A stretch of 64,000 nucleotides of DNA from QHXW01 sp963752965. Its GTDB lineage: Bacteria > Acidobacteriota > Terriglobia > Bryobacterales > Bryobacteraceae. The notes beneath the pieces are model-generated. The model was given only the letters and a program-made list of their open reading frames with translations. It was not told where the DNA came from and searched no databases. The stretch's first letter is position 1; each line of letters begins with the position of its first letter. A program made the position numbers and the translations under genes. The stretch lies in contig CAVWAJ010000010.1 of the NCBI GenBank assembly GCA_963752965.1, forward strand, positions 62,001-126,000, written 5' to 3'. Positions 26,685 to 35,653 of this stretch are shown here, piece by piece.

Positions 26685-27080
26685 ATGGCAGGCAAGAATA
26701 ACGATCTACTGGCGATGGCGCTGGTTGGGTATGAAGCGGAGAAGGTGAAGATCAACGCGGCGATGGCCGAGATTCGGGCGAGGCTGGGGGAGGGTTCCGC
26801 ACAGCCAGCGCCCAAGCGACACACCATGAGCGCCGCTGCACGCAGGCGGATTGGTGCGGCACAGAGGAAGCGTTGGGCGGCGGTGAAGAAGAGTCAAGCA
26901 CAAGCGTCGAAGGCTGCCGTCCCAAAGAAGCGGAAGCTGAGTGCTGCTGGGCGGAAGGCGATCATTGAGGCTAGCCGCAAATGGTGGGCAGCTCAGCGGA
27001 AGGCCACTGGGAAAAAGGCCAAGCCTGTGGCGAAGGCTGCGACGAAGGCAGCAGCGGAGAAGGCTACGGCAACCGCGTAG
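26685..27080 (+). CDS. Lys/Ala-rich basic DNA-binding-like protein
   Basis: 131 residues from the ATG at 26685 (CAAGGACG upstream as a ribosome-binding site). The N-terminal 35 residues are an acidic helix. Two related basic repeats follow: MSAAARRRIGAAQRKRWAAVKK near 48-69 and LSAAGRKAIIEASRKWWAAQRK near 85-106. A Lys/Ala tail resembling histone H1 ends the protein. The repeats suggest DNA or RNA binding. Similar short proteins are frequent in Acidobacteria and Planctomycetes. Another small basic protein is at 36648-36869. Confidence 0.65.
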   Translation: MAGKNNDLLAMALVGYEAEKVKINAAMAEIRARLGEGSAQPAPKRHTMSAAARRRIGAAQRKRWAAVKKSQAQASKAAVPKKRKLSAAGRKAIIEASRKWWAAQRKATGKKAKPVAKAATKAAAEKATATA

Positions 27081-27145
27081 TCATCTGGTCGTCCCCATTA
27101 AATCGTCTGTCGCTGCTGGCCAAGTGCCAACGTTACCGAAGCAGA

Positions 27146-27736
27146 TTATTTTCGTCCTTCCAATGATGCAATCTTCGCTTGTAAGAAATTCCGGAAATCC
27201 TGAAGGGCAGCAAGCAGGTCCACCATCAGCGTTTGCGGAGGCATCTGAAATACCTCCACATATTCATCGAAGCCCATTTCTCCAAACGCACGACCTGCAA
27301 CTGCTACGAAAGACCCAAATCTTGCGCTGAGGCAACACAGGCTGACCTGCGTGTGTGTCCACGTTGCAGCGGGGTTGAAGACCGGCCACGAGGCCGGATG
27401 CAGCGGAAGGTTAGTGTTGGCCGGATCGGTAGCACTCAGCCGACGATAGCTCCTCAACAAGTATTCGCATTCTTCCGAAATGAGTGCCAATGCTAGCTTG
27501 GATGCTCGCTTGGAGCCGCCACGGTTGACGTTGAGATATACGGATACAACGAGTCCAATGAGAACTATGGAAAACAGGCTGACAATTCCGGCTTGTTCCC
27601 ATCTCGCAAGTCCGTGGCTGAACGCAACGAATAGCGCAAGCATGACACTTCCGGCCGCGCCCAAGAGGACGATGATGGCCGAAGACGCAAGGTTGGCCAG
27701 GATGTTGTCCCAGAACTGCTGAAGCCTGCTCGCCAT
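27146..27736 (-). CDS. Hypothetical membrane protein
   Basis: 196 residues from the ATG at 27736 (MASRLQQFW). Two membrane helices, about 14-42 (ASSAIIVLLGAAGSVMLALFVAF) and 51-72 (AGIVSLFSIVLIGLVVSVYLN), are followed by a soluble helical region of about 120 residues (LALALISEECEYLLRSYRR). No domain recognised. Transcribed towards, and away from, unrelated small genes; no operon. Confidence 0.55.
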   Translation of the reverse strand: MASRLQQFWDNILANLASSAIIVLLGAAGSVMLALFVAFSHGLARWEQAGIVSLFSIVLIGLVVSVYLNVNRGGSKRASKLALALISEECEYLLRSYRRLSATDPANTNLPLHPASWPVFNPAATWTHTQVSLCCLSARFGSFVAVAGRAFGEMGFDEYVEVFQMPPQTLMVDLLAALQDFRNFLQAKIASLEGRK

Positions 27737-27944
27737 TCCTCTATGGTACACACCCGTTTCACTTTGGCTGGGATTGGCGTATCAACCGTGGCACCTCACT
27801 GGCACCCTGTTGTGCTACCAGCATATCTCAGCCAACTGTGATATGGGACCGCTAAGTCGCTGATAGTACGAATGCCATCGTTCGCTCGAAGCGCAAAGCG
27901 TCGCGTTTCGGTGCCACTAAGAGCAAGAAGTGGGCAGAGTTCGG

Positions 27945-27950
27945 TATAAT
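27945..27950 (+). promoter_or_regulatory. Consensus -10 box upstream of HTH gene
   Basis: A perfect TATAAT lies 95 nt before the start of the excisionase-like gene at 28045. The -35 region at the right spacing (AGCAAG) is weak, so an activator or an AT-poor promoter is possible. Confidence 0.35.
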
Positions 27951-28044
27951 ACAGGAACAAAGTCAGTTTCGTAGACTTGTTACGAATTGCTTTTCCCGCC
28001 CTTGGGAACGCGATAGTTCCCAAATACTTTCCACAGGAGTCCCT

Positions 28045-28332
28045 ATGTCAGAACCACTTACGCTTGGCATCCGCGAAGCCGCGAAATTGCTGAGCATATC
28101 CCACTGGAGTGTCCGCCGCTGGATCAGGCTGGGCAAGCTGCCCGCTGTTCGCCTTGGGCGGCGAGTTGTCATCGAACCTGCGAGTTTGCATCGCTTAGTT
28201 GAACAAGGCCGGATCTCTGAAGATCACTCGTTTTGCGACGCGCCGAAACTCGGGGCATATGGCGGAAGTGATTCGGCGCGGTTTCGAAGAGGGTTACCAG
28301 ACGCAGTGGGCGGAAGAAGACCGAGCCTTTGA
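28045..28332 (+). CDS. Excisionase-like helix-turn-helix protein
   Basis: 95 residues, of which the first 58 are a clear HTH_17/MerR-like domain: GIREAAKLLSISHWSVRRWI, then the wing KLPAVRLGRRVVIEPASLHRL. A ribosome-binding site (CAGGAG) precedes the ATG. The last 35 residues are in a frame that overlaps the next gene by 74 nt and look unstructured, so the functional protein may end earlier or a frameshift may have separated an HTH from the TOPRIM protein that follows. Confidence 0.7.
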   Translation: MSEPLTLGIREAAKLLSISHWSVRRWIRLGKLPAVRLGRRVVIEPASLHRLVEQGRISEDHSFCDAPKLGAYGGSDSARFRRGLPDAVGGRRPSL

Positions 28333-29089
28333 GCACTGGCCTCCGGGTGGTCGCGTCCGGCTATTTGGATCGGAGCGGCCTTTCGACGATTCGCTACGCT
28401 CCAAGCCGTTTCTCGCCTATCAGTTCGGACTTCTCACGCGCGGTGCGCTTCGATGGTACGTCGAGGGAGAGACTGAGTATTACGCTGTCCTATACACCCT
28501 GCCGAAGCCCTCCAAACCTGGGGTTGAACTGGTCAATCTGTGGGGTCAAATCGCGAAAGAAAGAGGTAGCGCGGCGCGGAAACTCGACGATGCTCTAAGA
28601 GACGACTTGGCGCAGAGGCGATTCAGCGTGATCTCGTTCGACCGGGACGTGAAAGCAAATGAACGTGCTATTCGACGGCAGATTGAGCAGGACCATATCG
28701 TCGGATTGATCGACGCCAACGATCCAGATTTCGAATTCGCCAACTTCGCGCTGGATGAATTAGTGGAGATCGCGGCGTTGATGGACGAACGCCTGGGCTT
28801 TGACGGCGGGAAAGTACGAAAGGCAGATTGGAAAGGGGTCAACAACGGCAAAGTGTTCGCGGAGCGCTATAGGAGAGCTTCGGAAAGACGGCGTCCACTA
28901 AAGGGCAAAGACTGGGGCGAAGCGCTGGCCGCATATGCGCTCGCACATCCCTCCCACCCGCGAACTGGTGGGCCGCGCGCGTTCTTGCGCGCGATGCAGG
29001 CGGCAATCTGGGCATGGAATTCGAATTACGACTTTCAGAAAGAGAATTTCACATTCGATCCAAAGACATTCGAGGTACTACACCGTTGA
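28259..29089 (+). CDS. TOPRIM-domain protein (OLD-nuclease-like), hypothetical
   Basis: 276 residues from the ATG at 28259. The TOPRIM signature is seen as WYVEGETEYYAVLYTL (Glu in VEGETE, 68-73) and ISFDRD at about 125-130, the DxD pair. IDANDPDFEFANFALDELVEIA follows, the usual companion of this TOPRIM type in OLD-family nucleases. No ABC ATPase domain is fused or adjacent. The C-terminal third is helical and unassigned. OLD-type TOPRIM proteins cut nucleic acid in phage-defence systems such as Gabija and retron-associated nucleases, so a defence or mobile-element role is plausible but unproven. It overlaps the upstream HTH gene, implying coupling. Confidence 0.65.
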   Translation: MAEVIRRGFEEGYQTQWAEEDRAFEHWPPGGRVRLFGSERPFDDSLRSKPFLAYQFGLLTRGALRWYVEGETEYYAVLYTLPKPSKPGVELVNLWGQIAKERGSAARKLDDALRDDLAQRRFSVISFDRDVKANERAIRRQIEQDHIVGLIDANDPDFEFANFALDELVEIAALMDERLGFDGGKVRKADWKGVNNGKVFAERYRRASERRRPLKGKDWGEALAAYALAHPSHPRTGGPRAFLRAMQAAIWAWNSNYDFQKENFTFDPKTFEVLHR

Positions 29090-29367
29090 CGAAGTTGCGA
29101 GTCATTCCACTGCTCGCAGAGTCGGCGCCGTCGAGACTTGACCAACGGTGCCGGGTAATGCAGCACCTCAAATGGAGCCTTGGCCTAAACGGCCACTTCT
29201 TCTGGACGCGGCGAAGGTCTGCTGGTGTGGATCGCTTTCAGGCTATCGGGAAACCGAAGGTTCCCTCGCCCAAAGGCCTGCTTCCACCCGGCGACAGGCC
29301 GCCAACCGGAACAATGTGGATACCTCGCGGAAATAGGAGTTACGGGACCATCTTACCCAGCTCACGA
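29090..29367. other. Intergenic region
   Basis: Short overlapping frames without recognisable content between the TOPRIM gene and the convergent phosphodiesterase gene. No terminator hairpin with T-run seen. Confidence 0.5.
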
Positions 29368-31083
29368 CTACTGTGTGAGCTGCGCCCAAACCTCGGGCAG
29401 CACCTGCGTTCCTTCTGCCTTCACCGCGTCCAGTGCCTTCGGATCCAGCCCCAGCGCCTTCACGATCGTCGGCGCTACCTGCGCGGTTCGCGTTGAGGCC
29501 GAGACCGTCTGTGCCGTAAAACTTGGATTAGCTACCAGCAGCATGACATTGGTATCGTCATGCCCGAACCCGCCGTGATCTCCGATCATCGTGGTACTCC
29601 CCGAGTAGGTCATGCCTATGTTCGGCGTCACAATGATGTCCGGGGAGCGCGAATCCAGTCCCGGACCGACGCCGCCCACGTTGTAGTTCAGCGCCAGTGT
29701 CGGCCCGTAGTAGATCTCCCCTAACCCGATTGCTGTAGCATTAGATTCGAGCAGTTGGACAGCCGAAGCCACGCTCGCACCCGCGTTCAACCAGAGCACT
29801 GACACATCGTCTTCCGTTGCGCCGATACCTGTTGCATTCAGCGGCGACTCCGAGTAGGGGATGGCGGTGCCCAGCAGCGTTGCCGGCGTGTTGGCGCCGT
29901 TTGCCACGTACACAGCCGGATCGATCGGCGACTCCCCGTGCTTCGCCGTGATGATGAGCAGCGTGTTGTTGTAAAGGCCAGCAGCCTTCAATGCATTGAC
30001 GATCTGTCCGATTGAGCTGTCCACAAACTCGATCTGATTCAGCAACGGCGTGCTGGGCACGGCCGCGGCGTTCAGGTAACCGCCCGGGCCCACAGTCGGC
30101 TCATTCACACTTTGGCCAATGTACACTGCCTGGAAGTTCATGCCGAAGAGCACTGGTATCTGCGCCGGCTCACCCGTGTGCGTCTGGCCCGCAATCTCGC
30201 GTAGCAGCGCGGTCACTTTCAGCGCGTCGTAGCACTGAATATTCAGGAAGCTGTTGGTCCACGATGACAAATTGGCGACCGGGTCGCGGATCGGGGCGCA
30301 CGAAGCGCCTCCCGCGGTCGTTATGCCCGGCAACCCAATCACATTCGAATCCACTTCTGGCGAATAATAGTCATCCAGGCCTGTACCGCCCGGCCCGGCC
30401 ACAAACGAATATGATGCGTGCTTATCAATCCAGGCTGTGTATGCACCCGCCGCATGGATCACGCTAAATATGGTGTTCGTCCGGACGAAGTTCCACGGAT
30501 ACACAGGCGCGCAACCCGCGGCCGGGTCCCGTACCAGCTTGTTCGGATCAATCGAAGCGATGCCACCATCGGCCGGCCCGGCACCTGGCGCGCCTCCGTT
30601 CAGCTTGGTATCGTCCAGAGCGATGCCTTGGTCGTAGTCGGTCGTTGTTCCTGTTGGTGCCGCATTGGGCGTGCACGTCCCCCCAGCCAAGCCAGTGCCC
30701 GTCGTCGTTGCCGGCGGATCGAGCGCACGGTCATAGGCGACGTCGTAGTAGAGGCCGGTCGTCTTCGGCGACCCGCCAGTAACTAAAGCCGCGAGTCCGG
30801 GAAAAGAGTCTGACGGCATTGACGATGCGGTAGCCACATAGTTGATCGCGGTCTGACTGAGGGCTGCCATATTCGGGCAGTAGGGATTCCCGCCGTTGAC
30901 ACCCGTAATCCCATGCACACAGTTGTAGAAGTCCACCGCATGCATGCCGTCAATGCTAAGCAGCAGTACGTGCTTGATATTCCCTGAGCCCACGGTGCTT
31001 GTACTAGCCGCCATTCCTTGCTTCGATGCCGCCAGCGTTACTGTCGCAGCAATTGCAGTTAATACTAGCTTTTTCGCCTTCAT
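29368..31083 (-). CDS. Secreted alkaline-phosphatase-superfamily phosphodiesterase (paralogue 1)
   Basis: 571 residues with a signal peptide (KKLVLTAIAATVTLAASKQGMAA). Motifs of type I phosphodiesterase/nucleotide pyrophosphatase proteins: metal-binding LLSIDGMHAVDF near residue 43, nucleophile region SMPSDSFPGLAAL, ITAKHGESPID, and GDHGGFGHDDTNVML near the C-terminus. In the ITAKHG motif a Lys stands where many relatives have the Asp of DHG, a variant shared with paralogue 2. Probably periplasmic or extracellular hydrolysis of phosphodiesters or phosphonate esters; substrate unknown. Divergent from its paralogue at 31362. Confidence 0.88.
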   Translation of the reverse strand: MKAKKLVLTAIAATVTLAASKQGMAASTSTVGSGNIKHVLLLSIDGMHAVDFYNCVHGITGVNGGNPYCPNMAALSQTAINYVATASSMPSDSFPGLAALVTGGSPKTTGLYYDVAYDRALDPPATTTGTGLAGGTCTPNAAPTGTTTDYDQGIALDDTKLNGGAPGAGPADGGIASIDPNKLVRDPAAGCAPVYPWNFVRTNTIFSVIHAAGAYTAWIDKHASYSFVAGPGGTGLDDYYSPEVDSNVIGLPGITTAGGASCAPIRDPVANLSSWTNSFLNIQCYDALKVTALLREIAGQTHTGEPAQIPVLFGMNFQAVYIGQSVNEPTVGPGGYLNAAAVPSTPLLNQIEFVDSSIGQIVNALKAAGLYNNTLLIITAKHGESPIDPAVYVANGANTPATLLGTAIPYSESPLNATGIGATEDDVSVLWLNAGASVASAVQLLESNATAIGLGEIYYGPTLALNYNVGGVGPGLDSRSPDIIVTPNIGMTYSGSTTMIGDHGGFGHDDTNVMLLVANPSFTAQTVSASTRTAQVAPTIVKALGLDPKALDAVKAEGTQVLPEVWAQLTQ

Positions 31084-31361
31084 TATGAAAACCTCAGCGA
31101 GAATACTAGCTCAACAAGACACGGGCGTGCGTTACATTTGTGTGAAATCTCGGTTAATCGACCCTAATCCCCACCCTGGCCGGCTCAGACTCCAGGCCTC
31201 AACGAAGCCCAGTAGTATCGTTCCGTACGTCGCCCTTTTCGTTCACGGACATTTTGTCCCAAACGTAAAATTCCCTTAACGGAACGCGGGCATACTGTTC
31301 CCCCAGAGGCCCGACGTAACTGGTCTTCGGCCTTCGAATCCTATTTGAAAAAGGGGAAAGA
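31084..31361. promoter_or_regulatory. Divergent intergenic region between paralogous phosphodiesterase genes
   Basis: 278 nt between two head-to-head start codons, so both promoters must lie here. An AAAGGGGAAAGA purine stretch just before 31362 serves as ribosome-binding site for the plus gene. I see no clear -35/-10 pair by eye. Confidence 0.5.
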
Positions 31362-33119
31362 ATGAATAAGAACGTGAAGCGGTGCTCGTTCACGGCCGCG
31401 TTCGTGCTGGGCACGATGCTGGCGCCGAGTCTGTCCGCCCAGGGCTTTTTCGGCAATCAAAATGTCCGCCATGTGCTGTTGATCAGCATTGACGGGATGC
31501 ATGCTTTGGATTTCATCAATTGCGCGAATGGAATTAGCGGGGCGAACGGAGGTGCTCCTTACTGCCCTAACCTTGCCGGACTCACCCCGACGGGCGTCAA
31601 CTATCTCGACGCTTCCACGTCCAAGCCGTCGGATTCGTTTCCCGGTTTAATGGCTCTGATGACTGGCGGGTCTCCGCGAAGCGTGGGAGCGTTTTACGAC
31701 GTGGCTTACGATCGGTCGCTTGATCCGCCGGCGGCTACCACAGGGGATGGTGTAGCGGGCAGTCCTGGCGCGTGTGTCCCGAACACACCGCCGACAGGCA
31801 CAACCACAGAGTTCGATGAAGGAATTGACATTGACCAGACGCAACTCAACGGCGGCGCACCCACCGGAGTAGACGGCGGAATCAAATCAATCGACCCCGC
31901 CAGGCTCGAACGCAATCCGAGTCAGGGTTGCGCGCCGGTTTACCCTTGGAATTTTGTGCGAACCAATACGATTTTCGGCGTGGCGCATGCCGCGGGCGGA
32001 TACACCGCCTGGTCCGACAAGCATCCCTCGTACTCGGCCGTTTCCGGTCCCGGTAATGGCACCAACGTAGATGACTATTATTCACCCGAGATCAACTCGA
32101 TTCCGGTTGCTCTGCCAGGCGTGAGCGCAGGTAGCACGAGCTGCAGTCCGCTGCCCGATCAGACCCATGTGTCTGCTTCCGACACATGGACCAACAGCTT
32201 CCAGAACATTCAATGCTACGACACGCTGAAGGTCAACGCGATCCTGAACGAAATCAACGGGAGGACGCATAACGGCACAGGCCGTGCTCCCGTGCCGATG
32301 ATATTCGGGATGAATTTCCAGGCGGTGAGTGTCGGACAGAAACTGATCGAGAAGTCGCTGAGCCTGACGGGTGGTTATCTGGATGCGCAAGGCACTCCGA
32401 CGCCATCCCTACTCAGTGAGATCGAGTTCGTGGACGCTTCGATCGGCCAGATGATTTCCGCATTGAAAAGCACCGGTGCTTATAATTCGACGCTGATCGT
32501 TATTACCGCCAAGCACGGCCAGAGCCCCGTAGACTCCTCCCGCTACTCGGGTATCACGGCAAGTGGACCGGTGACCACGTCGCCAGCCACAATTTTGGCC
32601 GGTGCCGGTTGCCTGCCCGAATCTGAATCGCCGTTGAACCCGACCGGCATCGGGCCGACCGAGGACGACGTCTCTTTGGTCTGGCTGAACAGTAGCTGCA
32701 CCACGGCAAGCGCAGTAGGTATGCTCGAAGCGCAATCGCCGGCCACGGGTAATGTTGCAGGCATCGGCCAGATCTTCTGGGGACTGGGGATGACGCAGCT
32801 TTACAATGCACCGGGGCTGCCGCCGAATGGAGATCCGCGCACGCCGGACATTCTGGTGACTCCGAATATCGGCGTTACATACTCCGGCAGCACCAAGAAA
32901 CTAGCCGAGCATGGAGGTTTTGCGCATGACGACACCAACGTGATGATGTTGTTGTCGTATCCGGGCCTTAGAGCCACGACGGTGACCAGCCCGGTGGAAA
33001 CCATGCAGGTGGCTCCGACCATTCTCCAGGCCTTGGGGCTCAACCCGAATGCCTTGGAGCCCGTGCAGCAGGAAGGCACGCAGGTGCTTCCAAACTCATT
33101 TCCAGTCCAACAATTCTAG
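31362..33119 (+). CDS. Secreted alkaline-phosphatase-superfamily phosphodiesterase (paralogue 2)
   Basis: 585 residues with a signal peptide ending near SLSAQG. It carries the same series of motifs as its neighbour: LISIDGMHALDF, SKPSDSFPGLMAL, ITAKHGQSPVD and AEHGGFAHDDTNVMM. The DHGG of paralogue 1 is EHGG here, a conservative change near the last metal site. Long stretches align with paralogue 1 (for example FYDVAYDRSLDPPA and YPWNFVRTNTIF), so the pair arose by inverted duplication followed by divergence. A strong terminator follows at 33159. Confidence 0.88.
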   Translation: MNKNVKRCSFTAAFVLGTMLAPSLSAQGFFGNQNVRHVLLISIDGMHALDFINCANGISGANGGAPYCPNLAGLTPTGVNYLDASTSKPSDSFPGLMALMTGGSPRSVGAFYDVAYDRSLDPPAATTGDGVAGSPGACVPNTPPTGTTTEFDEGIDIDQTQLNGGAPTGVDGGIKSIDPARLERNPSQGCAPVYPWNFVRTNTIFGVAHAAGGYTAWSDKHPSYSAVSGPGNGTNVDDYYSPEINSIPVALPGVSAGSTSCSPLPDQTHVSASDTWTNSFQNIQCYDTLKVNAILNEINGRTHNGTGRAPVPMIFGMNFQAVSVGQKLIEKSLSLTGGYLDAQGTPTPSLLSEIEFVDASIGQMISALKSTGAYNSTLIVITAKHGQSPVDSSRYSGITASGPVTTSPATILAGAGCLPESESPLNPTGIGPTEDDVSLVWLNSSCTTASAVGMLEAQSPATGNVAGIGQIFWGLGMTQLYNAPGLPPNGDPRTPDILVTPNIGVTYSGSTKKLAEHGGFAHDDTNVMMLLSYPGLRATTVTSPVETMQVAPTILQALGLNPNALEPVQQEGTQVLPNSFPVQQF

Positions 33120-33158
33120 ACTTCTGCCGCTTTTGGACGCGGCTTATCTACGAACAAA

Positions 33159-33197
33159 GAGAGCGCGGTCGTAATGCCGCGCTCTCCTGATTTTTTA
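33159..33197 (+). terminator. Rho-independent terminator
   Basis: A 10-bp perfect stem, GAGAGCGCGG (33159-33168) with CCGCGCTCTC (33177-33186), and an 8-nt loop are followed by CTGATTTTTT. It lies 40 nt after the stop of the phosphodiesterase gene. Confidence 0.92.
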
Positions 33198-33779
33198 AGT
33201 GCTTGATGTGCTGGTTCCAACTGTACTGTGCTAGGACGGCGAGCGCTGTGGGAAGAGGCTGAGCATTTCCCGGATAAGGATCGCGCTCCGACCACAGGAC
33301 AACCCTTAGCGGGCTTGCTGGACACGACTACTTCCTGCGTGGCGCCGAAGGGGGCGAGTCGCGCCGCGTAGAATGTTGCATACGGACATTGGTTCCTCAA
33401 GAGCCCAGGGAACAAAACTCTTAGCCTACCACGCACAACCCCGCTTCAACAGGTGACGGCGCGAAACTTGGGGGATGAATCCCAAGATGTCCGGATGTGG
33501 GAAGCTTGACCGGTTCAGACTGAGAAACGCGCCTGCGTCCGGAAATCCACTTGGTCGTAACGTCAAACCGGACTTCTAACTAACTACGTCTGCTGAGCGG
33601 CGTATGGCGGATGCGCCCGAGTCACAGACTCGATGCAGGCAGTACGACGCGTTCGCCGTTCTTGCCGACATGGCGCGAGCGAACAGATCGGGCGATCCCA
33701 TAGCGCGGCATTGACCAATTGCGCCCGCGAGGCATCGTCATTCTTGGGCCTGCCGCGTCTGGCGACTAGAATCAAAAGA
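33198..33779. other. Intergenic region
   Basis: No supported gene. A minus-strand open frame (33116-33436) crosses the terminator and is rejected. The frame of the peptidase gene is open upstream to 33633, but that part is arginine-rich and unlike a signal peptide. Confidence 0.5.
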
Positions 33780-35249
33780 ATGGATCAGAGTGCCTTGCCC
33801 AGTGGAATCATGCTGCTCTGTTTGCTCGCCTGTGGTGCTGCTGCCGGTCAACCGCTCATGCGCGTCGTCGATCTCGATATCGGCGCCACTGAGAAGGTGG
33901 CACTCGCGGACAGCAAGATGGCCATCGTGAGGCTGCTCTCTACCAGTGACACCCGCGACCATGTGCGTGGTGCCGTCCGCGCGGCCATGGTGCAGTTGGA
34001 GATCAACGGGACGCATGCAGAGCTCACCTGCGGGAATTACCGGCTGCCGGTGATGGCCGGCGGCGTGCGAGTCGATTGCGCCGTCACTAAGGGCTATTAC
34101 AGCAATTCCGACGCGGATCACTGGCGGCTGGTCAAAGACGCGCGCTTGCGCTTGTGGCCCGAAGGGTCGCCTCTCGTGGCAGCCGGATCGATGATCTACC
34201 CGGTCCGCCAGCGCTGGTTCGCGGCGCAGACCCAGATGGCCAATGAGCCTACCTATGTGGACGGCGGCGAGGAGTTCTCCGTGCGGCGCATCTACTACCA
34301 CTCGGGTCTCGACATCGGCGGAGCCGAAGGCTTGACCGAGGTGGTCTCGGCCACAGACGGGATCGTGGTAGGGGTTGGCACGGACGTTCCCGAGGAGTAC
34401 AGAGCGGCCACTTTCGGGCCGCGGTACGATGCCGTGTACGTGCTCGACAGCCGCGGCTGGTATCACTGCTACCTGCACCTCAACTCCATAGATCCGGCAC
34501 TGAAGGCCGGTGAGCGGATCAAAATGGGGCAGCGCATCGGTCTCCTGGGTAAGGAAGGGGACAGCGGCGGGTGGTCCCATCTGCATTACGAGATCCGCGG
34601 CAACGAACCATCGGGGCAGACCGGCAACGTGGAAGGCTACGCATTCCTGTGGGAGGCCTACGGCCGGGAGTACCGGCCGAACATCATTGCCGTGGCCCGT
34701 CCGCATCAGGTGGCGCTGGTGGGGGAGAAGGTGGCGCTCGACGGTTCGCGGTCATGGAGTGCCAGCGGCAAAATCGACCGCTACGAATGGACTTTTACGG
34801 ATGGCAGCACGGCCTCGGGAGCGCGCGTCGAGCACGCCTACGCGAAGGCTGGCACCTACAGCGAAATCCTGAAAGTCACCGATCCCGGCGGCCACATCGC
34901 CTACGATTTCGCGACCGTCGATGTGCTCGATCCGGCGCACCGCGATCAGCGCCCGCCCACCATCCACGCGGCTTTCTGGCCGACGATGGACCTCCGTGCG
35001 GGCCAGGCGGTTACTTTCAAAGTGCGGACCTTCGGTACCACGGATGGCCAGGAGTCATGGGATTTTGGTGACGGAACCGCGGCTGCGGCGACGAAATCAG
35101 ACGGTAACGTCAAGCCCCTAGCGAAAGACGGCTATGCCGCCATTACGCACGCCTTCAGAAAATCCGGGGACTGCCTAGTGCGCGTGGAGCGTACCAACGG
35201 ACGGGGTGAAAGCGCCGTCGGGCGGCTCTGGGTCCACGTCGGGCGATAG
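33780..35249 (+). CDS. M23-family peptidase with PKD domains, secreted
   Basis: 489 residues from the ATG at 33780, chosen because a signal peptide follows (IMLLCLLACGAAAGQ). A LytM/M23 domain (about residues 170-300) has the zinc ligands in YYHSGLDIGG and HLHYEI and the GQRIGLLGKEG turn. Two PKD-like beta-sandwich domains follow: SRSWSASGKIDRYEWTF...HAYAKAGTY near 320-385, and ESWDFGDGTAA...HAFRKSGDC near 420-475. M23 enzymes cut peptidoglycan cross-links or elastin-like peptides, and the PKD modules probably bind wall or surface polymers. Single gene. Confidence 0.88.
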   Translation: MDQSALPSGIMLLCLLACGAAAGQPLMRVVDLDIGATEKVALADSKMAIVRLLSTSDTRDHVRGAVRAAMVQLEINGTHAELTCGNYRLPVMAGGVRVDCAVTKGYYSNSDADHWRLVKDARLRLWPEGSPLVAAGSMIYPVRQRWFAAQTQMANEPTYVDGGEEFSVRRIYYHSGLDIGGAEGLTEVVSATDGIVVGVGTDVPEEYRAATFGPRYDAVYVLDSRGWYHCYLHLNSIDPALKAGERIKMGQRIGLLGKEGDSGGWSHLHYEIRGNEPSGQTGNVEGYAFLWEAYGREYRPNIIAVARPHQVALVGEKVALDGSRSWSASGKIDRYEWTFTDGSTASGARVEHAYAKAGTYSEILKVTDPGGHIAYDFATVDVLDPAHRDQRPPTIHAAFWPTMDLRAGQAVTFKVRTFGTTDGQESWDFGDGTAAAATKSDGNVKPLAKDGYAAITHAFRKSGDCLVRVERTNGRGESAVGRLWVHVGR

Positions 35250-35434
35250 CGGTAGCCCCGGGGAATCGCGCCGCCACCGCCGCCATGCTCAGCACCCGGA
35301 GCACATCCCGCCGTTCTGGATCTTGCGTCGGGTGTACCAATCCTTACACTGAACCGCTGCTTTTAACCATTCCATCCGAAGATACGTTGTTATTTCAACG
35401 GGTAAGATGTACTATAAAAATGGGTTGAGTGTCT

Positions 35435-35653
35435 TTACTCCCTTCTCTGGTTGACTGAACTAAGTCAGGCTCCCGTGAACCCCCTCATTAGCCATCTGAC
35501 GATGTGGATGTGTGCGTAGAACCGCACGAGTCCCACACGGCACGAGGCCGGGCCGGTTGCACCACGGCCCGTGGATGGGCAATTGCGTGGTGGTCCTGTT
35601 TCATGTTGCCCCCCTTTTCGCTCGGGGCTTCCTAGTTCTGAATAGGAGGGGCC
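35435..35653 (+). repeat. Conserved leader of pseudo-receiver gene, copy A
   Basis: About 220 nt before the TTG start at 35654 are repeated before the second receiver gene (copy B, about 36975-37191). They share blocks such as CTGAACTAAGTCAG, CTGACGATGTGGAT, CTGTTTCATG and GGG-TTCCTAGTTCTGA. I judge similarity at roughly 80 percent by eye, with short gaps. It is either part of one tandem duplication or a conserved 5' untranslated or regulatory RNA; the latter is unproven. Confidence 0.75.
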
